Part shown: positions 9,173 through 16,948 of the stretch, piece after piece
How the letters are laid out: each line of letters opens with the position of its first letter
Position numbering within the stretch: position 1 is the first letter of the stretch
Source: Ahrensia sp.
Lineage (GTDB): Bacteria; Pseudomonadota; Alphaproteobacteria; Rhizobiales; Rhizobiaceae
DNA: 64,000 nucleotides
Reading direction: 5' to 3'
Assembly (NCBI GenBank): GCA_002706335.1
Contig: PAKZ01000025.1
Coordinates: forward strand, 1 to 64,000
The notes under the pieces: generated by a model
Databases searched by the model: none
What the model saw: the letters and a program-made list of their open reading frames with translations, nothing else
Told to the model about the DNA's origin: nothing
Made by a program: the position numbers and the translations under genes

Positions 9173-11061
9173 AAACCGCTATCGCCACCGTATCGATAGC
9201 CGGAGATCTGGGCGAGAAGCTCGCCGCGATCGCCGCCGCCGGTTTCGACGGTGTCGAGATATTCGAGAACGACTTCCTCGCCTTCGATGCAAGCCCGCGC
9301 GAGGTTGGGAAGATGGTCCGTGACCATGGCCTTGAGATCTCTCTCTTCCAGCCGTTCCGCGATTTCGAGGGCATGCCCGAGCCGCAGCGGACCCGCGCCT
9401 TCGACCGGGCGGAGCGCAAGTTCGACCTGATGAATGAACTGGATGTCGACCTCGTCGTCGTATGTTCGAACGTCTCTGCGATTTCGCTTGGCGGGATAGA
9501 CCGGGCCGCCGCCGACTTCTCGGAGCTGGGTGAAAGGGCGGCGAAGCGGGGATTACGCATCGGCTACGAGGCACTCGCCTGGGGACGCCACGTCTCAGAT
9601 CACCGGGACGCCTGGGAGATCGTGCGTCGCGCCGACCGGGCCAATGTCGGATTGATCCTCGATTCTTTCCATACGCTTGCGAGAAAGATCGACCCCGACA
9701 CCATCCGCTCGATTCCCGGCGACCGGATATTCTTCGTGCAGCTCGCTGACGCCCCGAAGATCGACATGGACCTGCTCTACTGGAGCCGGCACTTTCGCAA
9801 CATGCCCGGCGAAGGCGACCTCGACGTGGCGGGTTTCATGCGCGCGGTCGCTGCAACCGGCTATGACGGCGTTATCTCGCTCGAGATATTCAACGACCAG
9901 TTTCGCGGCGGCTCCGCGAAGGCAATTTCGATCGACGGACACCGGTCCCTCGTTTACCTGATGGATCAGTTGAAGAGAGCTGAGCCGGATATCCGCATCG
10001 ATGTGCCCGCCATGCCGGATCGTATCGCGGCGCACGGCGTCGAATTCGTCGAGTTCGCCGCCAATGATACGGAAGCAGCCGAACTGTCGGCGATGCTCCG
10101 CACGCTCGGATTTACCCGGGTGGGCCGCCATGTCGCCAAGCAGGTCGAACTCTGGCGGCAGGGAGGCATCAACATCATCATCAACACCGAACGGCAGGGA
10201 TTTGCCCATTCCGCTTATGTGATGCACGGCACTTCGGTCTGCAATATCGGGTTGAGGGTCGATGATGCCCACGCGACGGTTGAACGCGCCCGGGCCCTCG
10301 GGGCGGAACTTTTCGAGCAGCACGTTGGTCCTGGCGAACTGCATATTCCGGCGATCCGCGGGGTCGGTGGCGGCCTGGTGCATTTCATCGACGCCAAAAG
10401 CGATCTTGCCCGGGTCTGGGACATCGAGTTCGTGCCGGTAGCCGACGACACGCAGTCGTGCGATGCCGGTCTCAAACGCATCGACCATATGGCCCAGACC
10501 ATGGATGGTAAGGAAATGCTAACCTGGCAGCTGTTCTACACGGCGATCTTCGACATGGCGAAAACGCCGATGGTCGACGTGATCGATCCTTCCGGACTGG
10601 TTCAGAGCCGGGCCATCGAGGCGCCCGACGGCGCGCTGCGCGTCACGCTCAACGGGGTGGAGAACCGCCGCACGCTCGCCGGCCATTTTCTCGCGGAGAG
10701 CTTCGGATCGACCGTTCAGCACCTTGCCTTCGAGACCGACGACATCTTCGCAACCGCCGAAGCGCTGATCGCAAACGGCTTCACACCGCTCGTCATCTCT
10801 CCGAATTACTATGACGACCTCGACGCCCGCTTCGGCCTTGACGAGGATTTCCTCGACCGGCTTCAGAGCGTGAGCATTCTCTACGACCGCGATGGCGACG
10901 CGGAGTACTTCCAGCTCTACAGTCCGCTCTATGGCGAAGGTTTCTTTTTTGAGATCGTCGAGCGGCGCGGCGGCTACGGCGGATATGGCGCCGCCAACGC
11001 CCAGTTCCGCACCGCCGCCCAGAAGCGCCACATGCGTCCCAAGGGCATGCCGAAGCGGTAA
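9169..11061 (+). CDS. quiC: 3-dehydroshikimate dehydratase fused to an HPPD-like domain (QuiC type)
   Basis: The protein has 630 residues in two domains. Residues 1-275 are a xylose-isomerase-like TIM barrel. Its four metal ligands expected for dehydroshikimate dehydratase are visible as Glu134, Asp165, Gln191 and Glu239 (GYEALAW, LILDSFHT, FFVQLADAP, ISLEIFND). Residues about 290-620 are a vicinal-oxygen-chelate pair like 4-hydroxyphenylpyruvate dioxygenase, with His440, His518 and Glu595 in the positions of an iron facial triad. The enzyme dehydrates 3-dehydroshikimate to protocatechuate. Its ATG overlaps the AroE stop, and it ends the operon. The dioxygenase-like half has no assigned activity here. 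Confidence 0.92.
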   Translation: MKTAIATVSIAGDLGEKLAAIAAAGFDGVEIFENDFLAFDASPREVGKMVRDHGLEISLFQPFRDFEGMPEPQRTRAFDRAERKFDLMNELDVDLVVVCSNVSAISLGGIDRAAADFSELGERAAKRGLRIGYEALAWGRHVSDHRDAWEIVRRADRANVGLILDSFHTLARKIDPDTIRSIPGDRIFFVQLADAPKIDMDLLYWSRHFRNMPGEGDLDVAGFMRAVAATGYDGVISLEIFNDQFRGGSAKAISIDGHRSLVYLMDQLKRAEPDIRIDVPAMPDRIAAHGVEFVEFAANDTEAAELSAMLRTLGFTRVGRHVAKQVELWRQGGINIIINTERQGFAHSAYVMHGTSVCNIGLRVDDAHATVERARALGAELFEQHVGPGELHIPAIRGVGGGLVHFIDAKSDLARVWDIEFVPVADDTQSCDAGLKRIDHMAQTMDGKEMLTWQLFYTAIFDMAKTPMVDVIDPSGLVQSRAIEAPDGALRVTLNGVENRRTLAGHFLAESFGSTVQHLAFETDDIFATAEALIANGFTPLVISPNYYDDLDARFGLDEDFLDRLQSVSILYDRDGDAEYFQLYSPLYGEGFFFEIVERRGGYGGYGAANAQFRTAAQKRHMRPKGMPKR

Positions 11062-11512
11062 CAAGGCGGCTGCATTAACAGAATGTGGCTGCCACGGATT
11101 CCTGTCGATAATCCTGTACATTCTGCCGCGCAAATTATCTTGCGGGTGGTGCCGGAAATCCGGGTTCGGCACCTATCGGAGCTCTGCCAAACCGCAATTG
11201 ATCCGGCTCGTTGTGGTCGCCAACTGCCATCACGGCGAATATCCGACGCAGTCGGCCGGGAAACTCTCTAACAGTTTTTCGTCGACGCGTTCCGTGAGAA
11301 CTCAGGGCAGGACATTGACGGCGTGGTCCGAATTCTGCGCCTCTCCCTCAAGCTTGTGCTCTTGACCGTTTCGGTCTTGCGGCTGACAAGGACAAGGTTG
11401 AGCGGATTGCGCATCCAGAGTCGTCTTTGATTGCAGCGCGGAATCCGGCTTTTCGTCTGTGGAATTGTGGTCGCGCGACTGGCCAACCGGCCGGCGTGGA
11501 GGAGGATTGACT
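11062..11512. other. 451-base gap with no recognisable gene
   Basis: I see no well-supported gene, operator or terminator in this stretch. A short forward reading frame from 11083 stops at 11271, and the same frame then stays open to about 11430. Neither part matches a family I know or has a ribosome site, so it is either noncoding or an old remnant. Confidence 0.4.
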
Positions 11513-12256
11513 ATGACCGAAAGCAGCACGCGTCCGAAAATCGGGCTCATAACCCCGCCATCCAGCAACCATATCCCGCCGGAGTGCGAGACGCTCTACG
11601 GCGACGCCATCGAGTTCGCGGCGCGCGGCGCGTCGCTCAAGAGCCTCGATATCGAGGGCTATACCGATGCGGAGACGCGTATCGCCGGCCTTGCCGAAGA
11701 ATTGCGCGACTGGGGCGCAAGGGCAATCGTCCTGTTCGGGACGTCGATGACTTTCTATCGCGGCTGCGATCACATGCGCACCATCGAGACAATGGCGGCC
11801 AAGGCCTCGGGCCTTCCGGCGACATCTCTGAGTTCCTCGATCATAGCCGCCTTGCAGTCGATCGACGCCAGCAATGTCGTTCTCGGCACGGCCTATGTGG
11901 ACGAGGTCAATCAGGCACTGATCGCCTTCCTGTCGGAATTCGGGATCACGACAAGCGGCCTGTCCGCCATGGATATTCGCGATGTGCGCAAGGTGGAGCA
12001 GGTAACGAGCCGCGAAGTGCTCGAGACTGGGCTGAGGGCCTTTGAGACGAATCCCGACGCGGACGCGATCCTCATCTCATGCGGTGCGCTGCACACGCTT
12101 GAAATCACCGAGGCGCTCGAAAGGGAAACCGGCAAGACCGTCATCTCAAGCGCGGTGGCGGGCGCCTGGGGGGCGGCGGCAATAGCGGGCATCGACACAC
12201 GGCGCAGCGGTTACGGGCACTGGCTGGAGACCGGTGGCGGGTCGGACGCTGCGTGA
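11513..12256 (+). CDS. Arylmalonate decarboxylase-like protein (Asp/Glu racemase superfamily)
   Basis: The protein has 247 residues. It resembles bacterial arylmalonate decarboxylase along its length: an N-terminal GLITPPSSNHIPPE, the dioxyanion-type loop LFGTSMTFYRG with Gly76 where racemases have a first cysteine, TAYVDEVN, and a single catalytic-type cysteine at Cys190 (ISCGALHTL). One C-terminal cysteine with no N-terminal partner is the hallmark of the decarboxylase as opposed to glutamate racemases or maleate isomerases. The start has a GGAGGA site. No operator lies directly upstream. Maleate isomerase-like activity remains a less likely alternative; the substrate is unknown. Confidence 0.75.
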   Translation: MTESSTRPKIGLITPPSSNHIPPECETLYGDAIEFAARGASLKSLDIEGYTDAETRIAGLAEELRDWGARAIVLFGTSMTFYRGCDHMRTIETMAAKASGLPATSLSSSIIAALQSIDASNVVLGTAYVDEVNQALIAFLSEFGITTSGLSAMDIRDVRKVEQVTSREVLETGLRAFETNPDADAILISCGALHTLEITEALERETGKTVISSAVAGAWGAAAIAGIDTRRSGYGHWLETGGGSDAA

Positions 12257-12278
12257 ACGCCTTGTCGGCTAAAATCTG

Positions 12279-12306
12279 TTGATTAAAAGCTTAACATGTT
12301 TAATAT
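12279..12306 (+). promoter_or_regulatory. Promoter with embedded operator TTAACATGTTTA (site 2)
   Basis: TTGATT (12279-12284) and TAATAT (12301-12306) are spaced by 16 bases and fit a -35/-10 pair. The operator TTAACATGTTTA (12291-12302) fills the second half of the spacer and overlaps the -10. A protein bound there would block RNA polymerase, which points to repression. It lies about 100 bases upstream of the TRAP binding-protein gene. Confidence 0.6.
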
Positions 12307-12404
12307 GATCGGCGATCCTGCATTGGGATCGTAACCGGCAGGTGCAGCCTGCCGCAGGGAACATGCCCTTCGCGGTGTAATCGTAATGGGCAGAGGAGGA
12401 GCAC

Positions 12405-13517
12405 ATGAGGAAGACCCTAAGCGCCGTCGCGCTCAGCCTGACAGCGATCGGATTTCAGGCCGCGCCGACAGCGGCCGAGCAGATTAACTTTTCGACCTAT
12501 ATTCCGGCGAGCGAACGCGCTGTGGCGGTCGGTTTCGAGCCGCTCTTCAAGGCAGTCTCCGAAGCGACCGGCGGTGAGCTGACCGCCCAGATCCTCACGG
12601 CAGGGCAGATGTTCGGCCCGTTCGACACGCTGCCGGGCATTGAGAATGGTGCGGTCGCCGGCGGAACTGTTTTCAGCGGGTTTTACGGCAAGGAACTGCC
12701 GCATGCCGCTTTCATCGAAGACACTGTGGCCATGAACGAAGACCGCGTGGCCGCGATCGGGGCGGCGCTGGAAACCTATTTCCAGGATTGCCCGGGCTGC
12801 ATGGAAGACGAGAAGAAATCGGGCGTTGTCTCAGTGGGCGGCCATGCTCTGGCGCCGTATGTGCTGATCTGCTCGAAAGACATTTCGTCGGCCGAGGACC
12901 TGAAGGGCATGCGCGTGCGCGGCACGACAGGCCTTATGAACAGCGCAATCCGGCTGATGGGAGCGAATGGCGTCAATGTTGCCTTTGGCGAGATCAGCCA
13001 GGCGTTCGAGCGCGGCGCAATGGATTGCATGCTGGGCAATTTGAGTTGGATCAGCCTTTTCGGGATTACCGAGATCGTCAAGACAGCCGTGCCTGAGCCA
13101 ACGCTTGGCATCGTGCCCGCTCCGATGTTCGTCACCTTCTCGCGAAATGCGTGGGACAGCTGGAGCGACGGGGTTCACAAGGCCTTCATGGAGCAGATGC
13201 CGCATTACGTGGCTGACGTGACGCTCGCCTATCGTGAAACCGATCAGGCCGCCCGCGACGCCGCGGTCGAGGCAGGCATGAAGGAGGTCGATCTCGGCGA
13301 GGACTTTGCCAAATTGCGCGCCGATCTCGAAGCCGTCGAGCGCGAACGCATCGTTAGCGAAGCCCGTGAGCGCGGCGTCGAGGATCCGGAAGCGCTTCTT
13401 GCCGCCTATGAGAAGAACTATGCCAAGTGGAAAGAGCTTTCGGCCGCTATCGACAATGATCCGGACAAGTTTGCTGAAAAGCTCTGGGACGAGATCTATT
13501 CCCAGCTCAATCTCTAG
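12405..13517 (+). CDS. TRAP transporter substrate-binding protein without adjacent permease
   Basis: The protein has 370 residues with a signal peptide (MRKTLSAVALSLTAIGFQAA then PTAAEQ). TRAP binding-protein features include ILTAGQMFGPFDTLPGIENG and AEDLKGMRVRGTTG with the conserved ligand arginine. It is longer than most DctP proteins because of a charged helical C-terminus (KLRADLEAVERERIVSEARE). No permease gene is next to it. The operator-controlled small and large permeases at 21.1-23.0 kb lack a binding protein and are the probable partners. A strong terminator follows. Confidence 0.88.
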   Translation: MRKTLSAVALSLTAIGFQAAPTAAEQINFSTYIPASERAVAVGFEPLFKAVSEATGGELTAQILTAGQMFGPFDTLPGIENGAVAGGTVFSGFYGKELPHAAFIEDTVAMNEDRVAAIGAALETYFQDCPGCMEDEKKSGVVSVGGHALAPYVLICSKDISSAEDLKGMRVRGTTGLMNSAIRLMGANGVNVAFGEISQAFERGAMDCMLGNLSWISLFGITEIVKTAVPEPTLGIVPAPMFVTFSRNAWDSWSDGVHKAFMEQMPHYVADVTLAYRETDQAARDAAVEAGMKEVDLGEDFAKLRADLEAVERERIVSEARERGVEDPEALLAAYEKNYAKWKELSAAIDNDPDKFAEKLWDEIYSQLNL

Positions 13518-13540
13518 GCGTTCCTTCATCGCATGACACC

Positions 13541-13572
13541 GAGCCGCCGCCGCCGGGCGGCGGCTCATTTTC
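13541..13572 (+). terminator. Rho-independent terminator after the TRAP binding-protein gene
   Basis: An 11-bp GC stem (GAGCCGCCGCC / GGCGGCGGCTC, 13541-13551 and 13556-13566) with a 4-base loop is followed by ATTTTCC. The CoA ligase starts only 23 bases further on, so its expression depends on read-through or on a promoter I cannot see; a high binding-protein to ligase ratio would result. Confidence 0.75.
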
Positions 13573-13594
13573 CATCCGCACCGGGGAGGAGCAA

Positions 13595-15130
13595 TTGGGC
13601 GGTTATCTGACGCAACCCTTGAAGCGGGCGGCGAGCCTTTTCGGAGATCGCCTCGCGGTGATCGATGGCGATACGCGGTATTCATGGGCGCAGTTGCAGG
13701 AGAGGGTGGCGCGCATGGCAGGAGCCTTGCACGACCGCGGTATCCGTGAGGGCGACCGCGTCGCCATTCTCGCATACAACTCCTTCCGCTATTTCGAACT
13801 GCATTTCGCGCTTCCCTGGGCAGGCGCCGTCATGGTTCCGCTGAACACCCGGCTTGCGCCGGCCGAGAACGAGTTCCAGCTCCGGGATTCCCAACCGAGA
13901 CTGCTCTTTGTCGACACCGAAATGCTGCCGTCGCTGGACAGCATGGGCGACATCCGCGACACCATCGACGTGGTGGTCCTCGACCCGGCGAGCGGCGCGA
14001 ACGAGTATGAGAGCATGATCGAGGGGGCGGTCGTCGCGCCGGACCGGGCGCCGGGCGGTGACTCGCTGGCCGGGCTTTTCTACACCGGCGGTTCGACCGG
14101 GCGTCCGAAGGGCGTGATGCTCAGCCACGACAATCTGCTGCAGAACGCGGTCAATACGCTGATCGGGGTCGGATATGACGAAACCAGCCGCTATCTGCAC
14201 GCGGCGCCGATGTTCCACCTCACGGACGGGATGGCGACCTATTCTGTCACGATGGCCGGCGGCATCCACGCCTTCGTGCCGCGTTTCGACGCCGTGAAAG
14301 TCCTGGAACAGGTCCAGGCGCACCAGATCACCAATCTGACGCTTGTCCCGACGATGATCGAAATGCTGGCGCGCGAGGCGGAGAGGGGCAGCTACGACGT
14401 CTCGTCGATGCGCCAGTTCCAGTTCGGCTCGTCGCCGATGCCGGATGCAACGCTGGAACGTGCGCTGCGCGTCTGGCCGGACACGCTCTTTCTGCATGGT
14501 TGGGGCATGACCGAGATTTCGCCCATCGGCACGATGCTGCCGCATCATCTGCGTGATCCGAAGGTCGCGGGCGCAAGGCTGCGTTCCGTCGGCATACCGG
14601 CGCCGAACGAGGAAATACGCATCGTCGACGAAAATGACGAGGATGTGCCTCGCGGTCAGGTCGGGGAACTCATCGTCCGCGGACCGATGGTGATGCTGGG
14701 TTACTGGAACCAGCCGGACATCACCGCGGAGACCTTGCGCGGCGGATGGATGCACACGGGCGATGCCGCCTGGCAGGACGAAGAGGGGCTGCTCTACATC
14801 GCCGACCGGCCGAAGGACATGATCATTTCGGGCGGCGAGAATGTCTACTCGACCGAAGTGGAGAGCGTGGTGGGCCTGTTCCCGGGCGTGCGCGAGGCGG
14901 CGGTGTTCGGATTGCCGCACGAGAAGTGGGGCGAGATGGTCTGCGCCGCCGTGCTTCCCGAAGATGGCGTGGAACTCGATCTTGACGCGCTGGAACAGTT
15001 CGTCAGATCGCGGATCGCCGCCTACAAGGTGCCCAAGAAGGTCTTCGTCCGGACAGCGCCACTGCCGCTCACCTCGGCCGGGAAACTGTCGAAGAAGACC
15101 TTGCGTGAGGAATACGCGCCGTCAGCCTGA
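13595..15130 (+). CDS. AMP-forming acyl-CoA/aryl-CoA ligase
   Basis: The protein has 511 residues of the ANL superfamily. The P-loop is FYTGGSTGRPKGVMLSH near residues 163-179, the A5-type motif is LHGWGMTEISP, the A7 segment is GWMHTGDAAW, and the hinge follows in IADRPKDMIISGGENVYSTE. The C-terminal catalytic lysine lies in SAGKLSKKTLR. It activates a carboxylic acid with ATP and joins it to CoA. The TTG start at 13595 is chosen because GGGGAGGAG lies six bases upstream. Medium-chain or aromatic acids are typical substrates of such enzymes; which one is not evident. Confidence 0.88.
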   Translation: MGGYLTQPLKRAASLFGDRLAVIDGDTRYSWAQLQERVARMAGALHDRGIREGDRVAILAYNSFRYFELHFALPWAGAVMVPLNTRLAPAENEFQLRDSQPRLLFVDTEMLPSLDSMGDIRDTIDVVVLDPASGANEYESMIEGAVVAPDRAPGGDSLAGLFYTGGSTGRPKGVMLSHDNLLQNAVNTLIGVGYDETSRYLHAAPMFHLTDGMATYSVTMAGGIHAFVPRFDAVKVLEQVQAHQITNLTLVPTMIEMLAREAERGSYDVSSMRQFQFGSSPMPDATLERALRVWPDTLFLHGWGMTEISPIGTMLPHHLRDPKVAGARLRSVGIPAPNEEIRIVDENDEDVPRGQVGELIVRGPMVMLGYWNQPDITAETLRGGWMHTGDAAWQDEEGLLYIADRPKDMIISGGENVYSTEVESVVGLFPGVREAAVFGLPHEKWGEMVCAAVLPEDGVELDLDALEQFVRSRIAAYKVPKKVFVRTAPLPLTSAGKLSKKTLREEYAPSA

Positions 15131-15136
15131 TCCGCA

Positions 15137-15955
15137 TCACCCGGGCTTGCGTCCGAGCGATATGAAGTCCGGCTTGCGCTTGCCGAGAAACGCGGAGACT
15201 GCCTCCGCCACTTCCGGCGACGCTGTCCGTCGCGCCTGGAGCTCGCATTCGTAGTCGAGCTGCTCCGACAGGGTATTCTCGCCCGCGGCGTCAATGAGTT
15301 CGCGCAACGCGATCTGGGCTTCGTTCGGCCCGGAGGCGAGCTGCTGGGCAAGCGTCATTGCTTCGTCTTCGAGTGCATCGTCTGCGACCGTCTGCCAGAT
15401 CAGCCCCCAACGTTCCGCGTCTTCCGCCGGAATGTCGCGACCGGTCATGGCCAGACCGAGAGCGCGGGATCGGCCGAGCTTGCGGGTCAATTGCCACGTC
15501 GTGCCGAGGTCGGGCGTGAGACCAAGCACGGGCACGAAGCCGATCAGGAATTTCGCGGAACGTGCGGCAACGACCAGGTCTGCGGCCAGCGCCAGCCCGA
15601 CCCCGCCGCCGGCACAGATGCCGTTGACCGCCGTAATCACCGGGACGGGACAGCTCGCAATATCGCGGATGAGCCCGTTCATGAGCCCGCCAAGCGTTTC
15701 GCGGCACGCATCCGCGCGTTTCTCCAGAGGCAGATCGAAGCCCATCATGGGGTCGTTGAGGTCGGCTCCGACGGAAAATGCGCGTCCCGTCGACACGAGC
15801 AGTATCGCGCGGATGGTCTCGTCCTTGCCTGCACGGGTTATTCCTTCGCGAAGGCCTTCCAGCATCTCCCGGGTCAGCGCGTTCATCGCTTCGGCGCGAT
15901 CGATGCGCAAAAGCCGGACAGGACCGTGTGTTTCCTCGGTAGTATGCTTGTTCAT
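15137..15955 (-). CDS. Enoyl-CoA hydratase/isomerase family protein, PaaG/ECI-like active site
   Basis: The protein has 272 residues with a crotonase fold (oxyanion loop GRAFSVGADLND near residues 57-68; GICAGGGVGLALAADL). The two hydratase glutamates are not at their usual places: the GGG-x-E position holds glycine, and the second region reads GLTPDLGTTWQLTRKLG. That sequence has the aspartate found in PaaG-type enoyl-CoA or epoxyphenylacetyl-CoA isomerases. Isomerase rather than hydratase activity is therefore likely. A GAGGAGG site precedes ATG 15955. It converges on the CoA ligase with a 6-base gap and is divergent from the next crotonase across one operator. Confidence 0.82.
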   Translation of the reverse strand: MNKHTTEETHGPVRLLRIDRAEAMNALTREMLEGLREGITRAGKDETIRAILLVSTGRAFSVGADLNDPMMGFDLPLEKRADACRETLGGLMNGLIRDIASCPVPVITAVNGICAGGGVGLALAADLVVAARSAKFLIGFVPVLGLTPDLGTTWQLTRKLGRSRALGLAMTGRDIPAEDAERWGLIWQTVADDALEDEAMTLAQQLASGPNEAQIALRELIDAAGENTLSEQLDYECELQARRTASPEVAEAVSAFLGKRKPDFISLGRKPG

Positions 15956-16030
15956 GGGAGCCTCCTCGCGGCGAAATCCTGTCTTTGCGGCTATGCACGG
16001 CCAATTGCAGCCGATGAGTCTGTCTTTTAA

Positions 16031-16042
16031 TTAACATATTAA
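16031..16042. promoter_or_regulatory. Operator palindrome TTAACATATTAA (site 3)
   Basis: One mismatch to the consensus. The single site lies between two divergent crotonase genes, about 75 and 57 bases from their starts, so it could control both. Confidence 0.6.
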
Positions 16043-16099
16043 GTTGTCTCAAGCCACGGCTGACGCTATTCTTGAGGGCAAGGTGTATGGAGTGAAGAA

Positions 16100-16948
16100 A
16101 TGGGTCAGGTAGACGAGGTCCTGCATGGGCGGGTGCTGGTTGTCAGGATTGCAGGCAGCGGAGCCAATGCGTTCACGCGCGAAATGGCCTTGTCGCTTGA
16201 GCAGATCGCGGTTGCCGCCGCGTCGCGCCCGGAAGTGGGCGCGGTACTGTTGACCGGCGGTTATGGCGGGGCGTTTTGCGCCGGCTCCAACGTGAAGGAG
16301 CTTGTCGAGTTGCGCAACTCCGGCGAGGGCCCCGGGCCTTTGCTGGAAGCCGAGATGAAAGCCTTTGACGCCGTCGCGGCGCTGAAGAAGCCGACTGTAG
16401 CTGCGATAGAGGGCCCCGCCGTCGGTGGCGGGCTGGAACTTGCCCTTTGTTGCGACCTCATCGTCGCCGCCACCGACGCGCGGATCGCCCTGCCCGAAGT
16501 CCATATAGGCGTCTTCCCGGCGCTCGGGGGGACGGTGCGTCTCCAGCGCCGTATCGGAGAGGGCCGCGCGCGCGCACTGCTGTTGACCGGCGACGAGATC
16601 GATGGCGAGACCGCCTGTGTCTGGGGGTTGGTCAACCGTACCGTGCCGGGCGCGCGGGTCTATCGCGAAGCCAGGGACCTTGCCGACAGGCTTGCCGCAG
16701 GCCCGATGGCGGCCATGGCCGGGATCAAGGGTTCGCTCGACGATGCGGCAGAGATGACGGAAAAGGAAGCGCTCGCCGCAGCGTTGCAGGCCGCGATCGC
16801 GCACTCCGATTCTCCGGAAGTGGAGGAAGGGCTTCGCGCGTTCGAAGCGGACGAAACTCCGGACTTCGCCGGGCTTGCCGGCAAATCCGCCGAGCCGCTC
16901 GCATCCCTGCATGCGTTCCCGCCGCGACAGGCCCTGCAGCGTCGTTAG
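16100..16948 (+). CDS. Enoyl-CoA hydratase
   Basis: The protein has 282 residues with a classical crotonase active site. GGGLELALCCD and LPEVHIGVFPALGGT carry both catalytic glutamates expected for hydration of 2-enoyl-CoA. The oxyanion loop is GAFCAGSNVKEL. The start follows a GGAG site. It overlaps the convergent GMC oxidoreductase by 4 bases. It probably serves side-chain breakdown together with the CoA ligase at 13.6 kb. Confidence 0.88.
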   Translation: MGQVDEVLHGRVLVVRIAGSGANAFTREMALSLEQIAVAAASRPEVGAVLLTGGYGGAFCAGSNVKELVELRNSGEGPGPLLEAEMKAFDAVAALKKPTVAAIEGPAVGGGLELALCCDLIVAATDARIALPEVHIGVFPALGGTVRLQRRIGEGRARALLLTGDEIDGETACVWGLVNRTVPGARVYREARDLADRLAAGPMAAMAGIKGSLDDAAEMTEKEALAAALQAAIAHSDSPEVEEGLRAFEADETPDFAGLAGKSAEPLASLHAFPPRQALQRR

